Assembly (NCBI GenBank): GCA_017463615.1
Contig: JAFTOU010000018.1
Span: 1 to 64,000, forward strand
Direction: 5' to 3'
DNA from: Alistipes sp.
GTDB lineage: Bacteria; Bacteroidota; Bacteroidia; Bacteroidales; Rikenellaceae
Length of the DNA: 64,000 bases
Shown here: positions 42,211 to 50,318 of the stretch, in pieces
Numbering within the stretch: position 1 is the first letter of the stretch
Layout of the letters: every line of letters starts with the position of its first letter
Program-made: the position numbers and the translations under genes
The notes under the pieces: model-generated
Told to the model about the DNA's origin: nothing
Databases searched by the model: none
The model's input: only the letters and a program-made list of their open reading frames with translations

Positions 42211-43382
42211 CCGAGCTGGTATTTATAGTTGGCGATATCTTCGGATTTGCCGATTGCCTTGCCAGTGACATCGCTCAGCTTGACGCAACCGTAGATTGGC
42301 TGGCGGTTATTGACTCTGCACTGCTTGAGTTTCATTACGATATTCATCGGCTTAACGCCCGGAATGTCGCAAGTGAGGTTTGTACCGATGCCGAAGGTGA
42401 CCTTGATTTTACCTGCGAAGTACTCCTTAATCTTGGCTGCCGTAGGGAAATCAAGTCCGTCGCTAAAGACGATAGTCTTGCTCATCGGGTCAATGCCGTA
42501 GGAGCGATACTTCTCAATAATCTTATCGCCGAACTCAAACGGGCATCCGCTATCGTGTCTAACGCCGTCGTAGAGCTTTGCCAGCTTCATAGAGAAGTTG
42601 CGCAGGAACACATCCACCGTAAAGGTATCGGTCAGCACCGTTCCCAGCGCGCCGTCGTAGGTCTTGACCCAGTTCTCCATAACCTCAAAGTTAGCCTCCT
42701 TAGGTGAGTGAATTGCCGCCTGGAACATAAAGCACTCGTGCGCCATTGTACCCACAGGCTTAACGCCCAGCGCCATTGCCAAGTAGACATTTGAGGTGCC
42801 GACGAAGGTCTTGCAGTTGGACTTCATATACTCCACAACAACATCCTCCGAGTAGTGGTTAAAGCGCCTACGCAGACCGAAGTCAGCAAAGTAGAGGTTG
42901 TGCTTCTCTGCTATAGCCTTCTTTGCCTCCAGACCTGGAATCATAGCATTTGCAACCTGCTCCGAGAACTGATAACCATCGCCATTGTGCTTGTGGTAGA
43001 GCTCCGAGACGATTGCCAGAATTGGAATCTCGTAGAATGTTACGCGGTACATCAAATCGCTAACCTCTATATGCAGGTGCTTATCGCTATCCAGCCACAC
43101 CTTGATGTCGTAAGAGTTGTAGCGAAATCCCTGCAACCACTCCCAGTAGTACTGCGGAATGTATGGGATATTCTGCACACACCAGTCAAACTCGTTCTTC
43201 TGTAGGAATAGACTATCCAGCCGTTTGAACTCCTCCTTCAGCTCAGAGAGAAACTCCTCGCTATACTCCGTATTGTTCCTATCGTGGAATGTGAAAGTAC
43301 CCCACGCATTGGGACAATTAACCTGATAGTAGTGCGACATAGAGAACTTGTAAAGGTCGTTCTCAATAATACTCCTAATCAT
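42201..43382 (-). CDS. pncB: Nicotinate phosphoribosyltransferase
   Basis: 393 residues, the PncB type that makes nicotinate mononucleotide from nicotinate and PRPP in the Preiss-Handler NAD salvage route. Visible: LYKFSMSHYYQVNCPNAWGT (N-terminal), LRRRFNHYSEDVV, the His autophosphorylation region GVRHDSGCPFEFGDK, and FGIGTNLTCD near residue 350. The last three residues and the stop codon come from the arm of repeat D. No clear promoter was found in the short gap to the M16 gene. Confidence 0.93.
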   Translation of the reverse strand: MIRSIIENDLYKFSMSHYYQVNCPNAWGTFTFHDRNNTEYSEEFLSELKEEFKRLDSLFLQKNEFDWCVQNIPYIPQYYWEWLQGFRYNSYDIKVWLDSDKHLHIEVSDLMYRVTFYEIPILAIVSELYHKHNGDGYQFSEQVANAMIPGLEAKKAIAEKHNLYFADFGLRRRFNHYSEDVVVEYMKSNCKTFVGTSNVYLAMALGVKPVGTMAHECFMFQAAIHSPKEANFEVMENWVKTYDGALGTVLTDTFTVDVFLRNFSMKLAKLYDGVRHDSGCPFEFGDKIIEKYRSYGIDPMSKTIVFSDGLDFPTAAKIKEYFAGKIKVTFGIGTNLTCDIPGVKPMNIVMKLKQCRVNNRQPIYGCVKLSDVTGKAIGKSEDIANYKYQLGLA

Positions 43383-43442
43383 CGCGTTCTGTATTGCAAT
43401 TGTTAAATAGTTCCTAATTTTTGAGCCTTCAGAGCAAGAGTA

Positions 43443-46352
43443 CTAATAGCCGAAAATCTGCTCCTGGCTAACAAACTCTACATCGCCAAGGCTCTTGAGG
43501 TAGCGCATATCCACATCGTTCTTGTCGCCAAGGATGCAGTATACATAGTCGCGACCCTTGATATGGCTCTGCTGGAAGGCTACAACATCGGCAAGGGTCA
43601 TGCTCTTGATGCCGTTGTAGACAGCCTCGGTGCGGTTGAAGTCGGTAAAGCCGAAGCGCTTATCGCCCACATACTTCCACAGAATATCCATCTTAGTGGT
43701 GCGGCCAGTGCCCATATTTGTCAGCAAGCCCTGTTTTGTCAGCTCAAATGCCTTCTCGGACTGCGGCATATCCTCAATAATTGAGTCAAAGGCCTCTATA
43801 GCCTGCTGCATCTTGTCGTTCTGCGTAGCGATGAAGGCGTAGAAGTAGTATGGCTCGTTGCAGGTAGCACCCTGACCCAAGTATGCGTATGAGGAGTATG
43901 CCAAACCGCGAGCCTCGCGCATCTCCTGGAATACGATGGCGTTCATACCACCGCTGAAGTACTCGTTATAGAGGCGTACAGATGGGTCAAGCGTAACATC
44001 AAACATATCGCCACCGCAAGCGTACTGCATATAGTAGATCTGCTTTGCATCGTACTGCGCAAAGACAACCTTTGGCTCGGTAACAACAAGGTTTGGAGTG
44101 CTCTTATACTCCACAGGGATAAGCGTCTCTGCCACAGCGTGGTGCTTATTGAGCAGAGAGGTGATGCTCTTACAGCTCTGAGGACCATAGTACATCACGC
44201 AGTGCTGGTAGTTCTTAAGCGAGCGAATCTTATCCAGCAGAGCCTCCGACTCCAGTGCCATAAGCTGCTCATTTGTAAGGGTTGTGCGAGCAATATAGTC
44301 GCCACCGTAGAGCACATACTGCTGCAGAGCCGAGAAGGAGGCACGCTGGTTGGTCTTGCGGTTCTCACGAGCCTTGATAATGTCGTTCTTAACCTCCGCA
44401 AGCACATTCTCATCGCCCTTGACATTTGCCAGATAGTCCTCAACAAGAGCTATAGCGGCAGTCATATTCTCGTCAATACCGTAGATATTTATGCTCAGAG
44501 AGTTCTTTGAAGGCTTGATACTAAAGTCGCAAGCGATAGCGTAGAGCTCGCTCTGCAACTGAGCCAAGGACTTGCTATCTGTGCCCAGTAGCTCCATATA
44601 GGATGTAGCCACCGAGAGTGCAGGGTCGTTCTCAGTGCCGAAGTCGTAGAGATATACCAGCTCAAAACGCTCGTTAATCTCGTTCTGCTTGTAGAGCACC
44701 TCAATATCCGACGCCATAGTGGTAATATCCATATCGCGCTCAAAGTCGGTAAAGCGTGGTGCTATAGGTTCAACAGCCGCTGCTGCAGTTGCAATCTGGG
44801 TCAGGAACTCAGAGCTGCTATCGCGGTTAGCAGGAATTGGGGTAATATGAGGCTTGTCAATCTTCTTCTGACTCTTATCCTCGCCCTGACGCTTATAGAC
44901 CGTAACAACGCGACCCTTATCCAGCGTAGCCTTTGCCCAAGCGACAACATCCTGCTTGGTAATCTTTGATGCACGCTCCATCTTTGAGACAACATTCTCC
45001 CACTTCTCGCCATTGATAAACGAGTATGCCATAGCGTAAGCACGGCTGAAGTTATCCTCGTAGGAGGTCATCAAATCGAGCTTATAGTTGGCAATAATTG
45101 CGCTGAGCACGCTATCATCAAACTCGCCAGCGCAGAGTTTATCTACCTGCTCCATCAGCAGCGCCTCTACCTGCTCAAGGGTCTGACCCTGCTTTGGCAG
45201 ACCTACAAGGAGCATAAAGCCCGCATCGGCAAGGATATCCGAAGAGGCTGCAGCGGCAAGCACCTTCTGCTCCTGAGTAAGGTTTACATCCACAATACCG
45301 CACTTGTCGTTGCTCAGCACTGAAGATACAATCTCCGACATCAGGGCATCCTCGCTTGTTGCGCCGCCCGTAAGCCAAGCCATATAGACCATCTCGTTCT
45401 CCAGACCATATACATCGGCAGTAATAGACTCCTTAAGAGGCTCTATTGTACCTACAGCCTCGGTTGGCAGGTTCTCATTTGGAACCATATCGCCAAAGTA
45501 GGTGTCAATAATACGGATTGCCTCATCCGGGTCAAAGTCGCCCGACAGACATACCGCCATATTATTTGGCACATAGTAGGTCTTGTAGTAGTTCTTGATA
45601 TTGGTAATAGATGGATTCTTCAGGTGCTCTGGCTTACCAAGCACAGAGTGCTGACCATACGGATGGTTTGGCATAATCAGCCCCAGTAGCTTCTCCACCA
45701 CCTTGCGGCTATCGCGCGTAAGGCTCATATTATACTCCTCGTAGACGGTCTCAAGCTCGGTGTGGAAACCGCGAATAACGCTATTCTTAAAGCGGTCGGA
45801 CTCTATCTTCGCCCAGTTCTCAATCTGATTTGACGGAACCTCGGACATATAGCTGGTCTCGTCGTACGATGTCCACGCATTACAGCCATCGCCACCGATG
45901 CTCTGGATAAGTTTGTCATACTCGTTAGGGATTGCATACTGCGCAGCCTGCTGCGAGAGGTTATCTATCTGAGCATAGAGAGCCTTACGCTCGCCCTCGT
46001 CTGTAGTTACACGATACTGCTCAAACAGAGCCTCTATCTGGTCAAGCAATGGCTTCTCTGCCTCGTAATTACTTGTACCGAACTTGTCTGTACCCTTGAA
46101 CATCAAATGCTCAAAATAGTGAGCAAGACCCGTAGTCTCTGCAGGGTCGTTCTTGCTACCTACGCGAACAGAAATGATGGTCTGCACCCTCGGCTGCTCC
46201 TTATTCACAGACAGATAGACCTTCAGACCATTGTCAAGTGTATAGATGCGAGTAGCAAGCGGATCGCCCGAAACACGCTCGTAACTATACTCCGAACAGG
46301 ATGACAGTGCCAGAATTGCCACCGCCATCAGAATTAACCTTACCTTTTTCAT
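43443..46352 (-). CDS. M16 family zinc metallopeptidase lipoprotein
   Basis: 969 residues with four M16 domains. The start at 46352 gives MKKVRLILMAVAILALSSCS, a lipoprotein signal with Cys near residue 19; a longer in-frame start at 46406 was rejected because it precedes the signal and overlaps the upstream gene. The zinc motif is HYFEHLMFKGTDKF (HxxEH near residue 75), with the distal Glu in the ETVYEEYNMSLTRD region. Probably a periplasmic protease that degrades peptides. It follows the DUF456 gene by 2 bp and belongs to the panC-panD run. Confidence 0.93.
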   Translation of the reverse strand: MKKVRLILMAVAILALSSCSEYSYERVSGDPLATRIYTLDNGLKVYLSVNKEQPRVQTIISVRVGSKNDPAETTGLAHYFEHLMFKGTDKFGTSNYEAEKPLLDQIEALFEQYRVTTDEGERKALYAQIDNLSQQAAQYAIPNEYDKLIQSIGGDGCNAWTSYDETSYMSEVPSNQIENWAKIESDRFKNSVIRGFHTELETVYEEYNMSLTRDSRKVVEKLLGLIMPNHPYGQHSVLGKPEHLKNPSITNIKNYYKTYYVPNNMAVCLSGDFDPDEAIRIIDTYFGDMVPNENLPTEAVGTIEPLKESITADVYGLENEMVYMAWLTGGATSEDALMSEIVSSVLSNDKCGIVDVNLTQEQKVLAAAASSDILADAGFMLLVGLPKQGQTLEQVEALLMEQVDKLCAGEFDDSVLSAIIANYKLDLMTSYEDNFSRAYAMAYSFINGEKWENVVSKMERASKITKQDVVAWAKATLDKGRVVTVYKRQGEDKSQKKIDKPHITPIPANRDSSSEFLTQIATAAAAVEPIAPRFTDFERDMDITTMASDIEVLYKQNEINERFELVYLYDFGTENDPALSVATSYMELLGTDSKSLAQLQSELYAIACDFSIKPSKNSLSINIYGIDENMTAAIALVEDYLANVKGDENVLAEVKNDIIKARENRKTNQRASFSALQQYVLYGGDYIARTTLTNEQLMALESEALLDKIRSLKNYQHCVMYYGPQSCKSITSLLNKHHAVAETLIPVEYKSTPNLVVTEPKVVFAQYDAKQIYYMQYACGGDMFDVTLDPSVRLYNEYFSGGMNAIVFQEMREARGLAYSSYAYLGQGATCNEPYYFYAFIATQNDKMQQAIEAFDSIIEDMPQSEKAFELTKQGLLTNMGTGRTTKMDILWKYVGDKRFGFTDFNRTEAVYNGIKSMTLADVVAFQQSHIKGRDYVYCILGDKNDVDMRYLKSLGDVEFVSQEQIFGY

Positions 46353-46354
46353 AC

Positions 46355-46867
46355 CTAAAATATATTTGAAAACCAATTTCCGATAGCTGGAAACACCTCT
46401 CCGCAAACCTTGAAGAGCATCAGCATAGAGAGAAACAACTTCATCCCCGTGCCGACGATAAAGGAGAGGAACGAGCCGAAGCCCGACTTAACAGCGCGAC
46501 CCACATCAGAGCTATCCTTAAGCAACTCGCCCGCAATAGCGCCAAAGAATGGGCCGACAATAGCGCCCACAATACTACCCAGTAACATACCCACAATAAG
46601 ACCCGCCGTAGCACCACGCTCGCCAGCCTTACTACCGCCACTGAGCTTGGTAAAGTAGGCTGGAAGGATAAAGTCCAGAATGGAGACTACCACGATAAGT
46701 GCAAGATATATCCACAGCAGGCGCGTAGGAATCTGAGCGTATGAGCAGAAGTAGCAACATACAAAGCCCACATAGGCCAAAAACTGACCCGGCAGTATTG
46801 GAAGAACACAGCCTACGATGCCAATAAGGATAAACAGTATGGCGAGTATGGAGAGTAGTACATCCAT
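46355..46867 (-). CDS. DUF456 integral membrane protein
   Basis: 170 residues with about four to five membrane helices: LLSILAILFILIGIVGCVLP, the QFLAYVGFVCCYF segment, LLWIYLALIVVVSILDFILP, and a Gly-rich pair TAGLIVGMLLGSIVGAIVGP and FGAIAGELLKD. This is the DUF456 pattern (Gly-zipper-like duplicated part). The function is unknown. The start codon overlaps the panD stop by one base, so it is translationally coupled. Confidence 0.85.
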   Translation of the reverse strand: MDVLLSILAILFILIGIVGCVLPILPGQFLAYVGFVCCYFCSYAQIPTRLLWIYLALIVVVSILDFILPAYFTKLSGGSKAGERGATAGLIVGMLLGSIVGAIVGPFFGAIAGELLKDSSDVGRAVKSGFGSFLSFIVGTGMKLFLSMLMLFKVCGEVFPAIGNWFSNIF

Positions 46868-47220
46868 TACTTAACCAGTTTATTTGTTGCCGTATCTGGG
46901 AAGATAACCCACGGCTTAAAACTCTTAGCCTCCTCAAAGTCCATTGAGGCGTATGAGATTATGATGACAACATCACCCACAGAGGCTTTGTGCGCAGCAG
47001 CTCCATTGAGGCAGATAACGCCACTGCCCGCCTCGCCAGGGATGGCGTAGGTCTCCAGGCGCTCACCATTGGTGACATTTACCACCTGCACCTTCTCGCC
47101 TGTGATGATATTTGCAGCCTCCATAAGGGCGCTGTCAATGGTTATACTGCCAACATAGTCTATATTTGCCTGCGTAACCGATACTCGGTGTATCTTTGAT
47201 TTGAGTACTTCAATAACCAT
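46867..47220 (-). CDS. panD: Aspartate 1-decarboxylase
   Basis: 117 residues, pro-enzyme. It is cleaved at Gly-Ser in [10 protein letters not shown] (residues 23-24 region) to make the pyruvoyl cofactor, and forms beta-alanine from Asp for pantothenate. The segments [14 protein letters not shown] and [20 protein letters not shown] are conserved. It is immediately downstream of panC (1 bp gap), as in many genomes. Confidence 0.96.
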   Translation of the reverse strand: MVIEVLKSKIHRVSVTQANIDYVGSITIDSALMEAANIITGEKVQVVNVTNGERLETYAIPGEAGSGVICLNGAAAHKASVGDVVIIISYASMDFEEAKSFKPWVIFPDTATNKLVK

Positions 47221-47221
47221 T

Positions 47222-48058
47222 TTACTTCAACTTTATATTGTCAATAAGGCGAATCTCGCCCGCCTGAACAGCTATACATCCCTGAATACGCTCGCACTCG
47301 CCCCAGCTCTCAACCTGCTGCATAGTGGTAGCATTCACAGCCTGGAAATAGATAACCTTGAGCAGAGGGTTGCTCTCAACCTCCGCTACTACCCACGCCG
47401 TAAGCTCGGCAGGGGACATCGTACCTACACGCTCCACGGCACCCTTTAGTGCACGGTATATCTGCGGAGCTGCAGCGCGGTGCTCTGCGGTAAGCAGCGT
47501 ATTTCGTGACGAGCGAGCCAGACCATCCGTATCGCGGATAATAGGACACTCCACAATCTCTACACTAAGAGATAGCTGTGCCACCATTGCGCGAATGACT
47601 GCAATCTGCTGAAAGTCCTTCTCGCCAAAGTATGCCTTTGTGGGCTCCACGATATCAAACAATCGGCTAACAACCTGCGCCACACCATTGAAATGACCTG
47701 GACGGGTTGCACCCTCCATAACCTTATCCACCAGACCGAAGTCAAAGATGCGGGTATCAGGCTCTGGGTATATCTCCTCCACACTTGGGAAGAGCACATA
47801 GTCCACACCTGCAGCCTCCAGCATTGCGGCATCAGCCTCTGGGGTACGAGGATAGTTCTTAAGATCGTTCTTATCGTTAAACTGCGTAGGGTTTACAAAT
47901 ACAGAGACAACAACGGTGTCACACTCCTTGCGAGCACGCTCTACCAGAGAGATATGTCCCTGATGCAGAGCACCCATAGTAGGGACAAAACCGATTGTCT
48001 TATCACGAAGCGGAAGCAGTGCCGCTCTAAGCTCGGATACAGTAGAAAATGACTTCAT
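47222..48058 (-). CDS. panC: Pantothenate synthetase
   Basis: 278 residues. It joins pantoate and beta-alanine using ATP. The HIGH-like motif is in [20 protein letters not shown], followed by [32 protein letters not shown], and the KMSKS-like [15 protein letters not shown]. It is the first gene of the panC-panD-DUF456-M16 operon, with a good promoter 20 bp before the start. The other pantothenate genes (panB, panE) are not in the window. Confidence 0.97.
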   Translation of the reverse strand: MKSFSTVSELRAALLPLRDKTIGFVPTMGALHQGHISLVERARKECDTVVVSVFVNPTQFNDKNDLKNYPRTPEADAAMLEAAGVDYVLFPSVEEIYPEPDTRIFDFGLVDKVMEGATRPGHFNGVAQVVSRLFDIVEPTKAYFGEKDFQQIAVIRAMVAQLSLSVEIVECPIIRDTDGLARSSRNTLLTAEHRAAAPQIYRALKGAVERVGTMSPAELTAWVVAEVESNPLLKVIYFQAVNATTMQQVESWGECERIQGCIAVQAGEIRLIDNIKLK

Positions 48059-48077
48059 TTTATATCTATTTACAGCG

Positions 48078-48108
48078 CAAAGTTATAAAACTATTCTAAA
48101 AGGGCAAA
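48078..48108 (-). promoter_or_regulatory. Promoter of the panC operon
   Basis: On the minus strand: -33 TTTG (plus 48105-48108), a 19-bp spacer, and -7 TAACTTTG (plus 48078-48085), 19 bp before the start. Confidence 0.78.
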
Positions 48109-48110
48109 TA

Positions 48111-48614
48111 TTACCTCAACTTTTTCTCATCTATTTCGCAGTTAATAACCACCCTACGGCCATCTGCGGTGCGGATAAGGCAGAGATTATCAAACGAGGT
48201 GGCATACATCGTAAAGTGCCCCAAGCGTCTATTGCTAAAGTTACCGAAGTAGCCAAACAGACCTCCGCAGCCACCCTGAGCAATGGTCCACGACATATCC
48301 TTACGGCTTATGGGCGTTATATCCAGCACCGTAGAGCGCAGGATGGTGACGCTATCGTACCTGCGCAGGATAGTAATTCTACTCTGCGACACCTCCAACC
48401 GCTGAGGAGAGTAGCCCTCGCAGTAGAATACAATGCCCAGCAGCACTGGCAGGGCAATAACTAACCCCACAACCCCTGCCGCCACAGCACCGAGAGTGAT
48501 AGTCCACACCAGCAGCGAGAGCACCCCCACGGCCACTATAAAGTAACCGAAGGTTATCGCCCACACCGTCCTACTCCAGACAAACGGGTATGTATATACC
48601 GTCTCTCTACCCAT
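48111..48614 (-). CDS. Membrane-anchored PH-domain protein
   Basis: 167 residues. Two N-terminal membrane helices (AITFGYFIVAVGVLSLLVWT and GVVGLVIALPVLLGIVFYCE) are followed by a bacterial PH-like domain (QRLEVSQSRITILRRYDSVT, SRKDMSWTIAQGGCGGLFGY, CLIRTADGRRVVINCEIDEK). This resembles DUF5673/bPH proteins. The function is not known. It follows the beta-barrel gene by 3 bp on the same strand and is the last gene of that cluster. Confidence 0.75.
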   Translation of the reverse strand: MGRETVYTYPFVWSRTVWAITFGYFIVAVGVLSLLVWTITLGAVAAGVVGLVIALPVLLGIVFYCEGYSPQRLEVSQSRITILRRYDSVTILRSTVLDITPISRKDMSWTIAQGGCGGLFGYFGNFSNRRLGHFTMYATSFDNLCLIRTADGRRVVINCEIDEKKLR

Positions 48615-48617
48615 CGC

Positions 48618-50318
48618 TTAGAACTGAACTTTAATACCCGCCAGAGCACCAATACCTAATCGGCGATAGAGGGCGTAGTCGTAAATCTTGGCGTTACCCA
48701 AGTTGCGACCCTCAATGTAGATTGTACACTGCTTTGCCACAAACCAGTCAAAGGTAAGACCCAAATCTACGCATACGGGGTACTTGTAGCTATCGTTTGT
48801 TCCGTTTACGCTATCCACAATCGTCCACTTGCGACTACCGATAAAGTCAGCTGTAGCACCAACGGCAAACTTACGATGAGTATATCTGATACCGATATTT
48901 GCCTCAAAGTTCGGCTTACCATTCTCTATACCCTCTGCATAGTTGTCGTACGCCATAGCCTTAAAGCCCGCATTGACAAAGAGCGACGAGAGTGGCTTGT
49001 ACTCCACAACACCATTTACAGACCATATATTCTGACTTGCCGTCTCAAGGCTGAAGCCAAGATTATCTACATTGTACCAGTAGAGTGCATCTTTCATAAA
49101 TGCCGCGTTGGCATAGAGGCGGTAGCTGAGCTTGTGGTTCAATGTATGACCTGCAAAGCCGATACTTATATTATATATTGCTGTATTTGGCACACAGAGT
49201 GGCTGCTCGTCGCGCAGCAGTATGTATGGGTTCTGCATCTGTAGCTGCTGGTAGGAGTTGTTCTCTACCCTACTATCCACCTTGATGTATGGAACAAAGA
49301 CGCCCTTCTGCCCAACATTATAACCCACATAGAGGCTTGGCAGTACATGGTGGCGAGCCTTGATAGTAGAGACCTTATCGTAGCCATACTTCAGCCCCGC
49401 CTTAATCTCCAGATTGGCAACAGCATCGTACTCAAACGCCACGCCTGCGGTGATGGCTGTATTGCCATAGTCGCCCATATACTTGAGTCCATAGTGTCCG
49501 TCGTAGTCCAACGAAGCGTAGAGGCGACCACTCGTACCGATGATATTATGCCCCACCTTAGCACCCACAGCGGCACTAAACTGCTGCACCTTGCGCTCGC
49601 TATCCACAAGTGGCAACTGCTCCGACTTGTCGTTATAGTAGTCTGCCGAAGCGTGAACGGCGAAGTTGAGACGCTGCATATCGGTAAACGAGTCGCCAAA
49701 GTTGAGCGTCAGAGCCACATTCTCGTAGTTAATCTCGTCCACAGCCTCCACATCTTCGGTCTGCTGCTGAGCATAGCGGTGGAGTATATCGGCGCTATAG
49801 TAGAGGTCGCCATTGAGTGTGTAGCAACCCATATATTTAGCGCCAGTAACACCCACGCGGTTGTGCATCTGCTGCGAGTTATTGTCCACAAACTCCTCGC
49901 CCGTAATAGGGTTGCTGGTCTTGATATCCGAGAAGCTGCCACGATGGTTTACATAGGCACTGAAGTAGCCCACATCGGCACGGTGCGTAGATGCGTAGGC
50001 ATCCACCTCGCTTGCCAACGGATAGCCGACACCCGCCTTGATATAGAACGGGTACTGCTTTGTATACTCCCAGTAGGTTACCGTTGCTGGGCGGAACTTA
50101 TCGGTTGTAAGTGCCGAGTCAAACGACTTAGGGACAATAGTATAGTCTATCTCCGGACGGATGGCTACGGTATCTACCCTATCCGGCGTCATATCCATCT
50201 TGCGTGCAGGGGGTAGCTTAGGTACATACTGCTTGATAACCTCTACCTCCTTATCTAACTGCGCTACTGCCGTTGAAGCCACGAGCAGAGCCGCTATTGT
50301 AAATAGTACTCTTCTCAT
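48618..50318 (-). CDS. Outer-membrane beta-barrel protein (TPR-partner type)
   Basis: 566 residues. Signal peptide RRVLFTIAALLVASTAVAQ. After a Pro-rich N-terminal segment (VIKQYVPKLPPARKMDMTP) the protein is a long run of amphipathic strands, consistent with a TonB-receptor-like barrel of about 20 strands but without a plug domain. The last residues (RRLGIGALAGIKVQF) form the typical C-terminal strand ending in Phe. It overlaps the stop of the TPR gene before it by one base, so the two should be made together. The transported substrate is unknown. Confidence 0.8.
   Translation of the reverse strand: MRRVLFTIAALLVASTAVAQLDKEVEVIKQYVPKLPPARKMDMTPDRVDTVAIRPEIDYTIVPKSFDSALTTDKFRPATVTYWEYTKQYPFYIKAGVGYPLASEVDAYASTHRADVGYFSAYVNHRGSFSDIKTSNPITGEEFVDNNSQQMHNRVGVTGAKYMGCYTLNGDLYYSADILHRYAQQQTEDVEAVDEINYENVALTLNFGDSFTDMQRLNFAVHASADYYNDKSEQLPLVDSERKVQQFSAAVGAKVGHNIIGTSGRLYASLDYDGHYGLKYMGDYGNTAITAGVAFEYDAVANLEIKAGLKYGYDKVSTIKARHHVLPSLYVGYNVGQKGVFVPYIKVDSRVENNSYQQLQMQNPYILLRDEQPLCVPNTAIYNISIGFAGHTLNHKLSYRLYANAAFMKDALYWYNVDNLGFSLETASQNIWSVNGVVEYKPLSSLFVNAGFKAMAYDNYAEGIENGKPNFEANIGIRYTHRKFAVGATADFIGSRKWTIVDSVNGTNDSYKYPVCVDLGLTFDWFVAKQCTIYIEGRNLGNAKIYDYALYRRLGIGALAGIKVQF

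Noticed and set aside
49347-50216. 289-residue plus-strand ORF opposite the beta-barrel gene
   Set aside because: Antisense shadow; no family features, while the minus-strand product has a signal peptide and barrel pattern.
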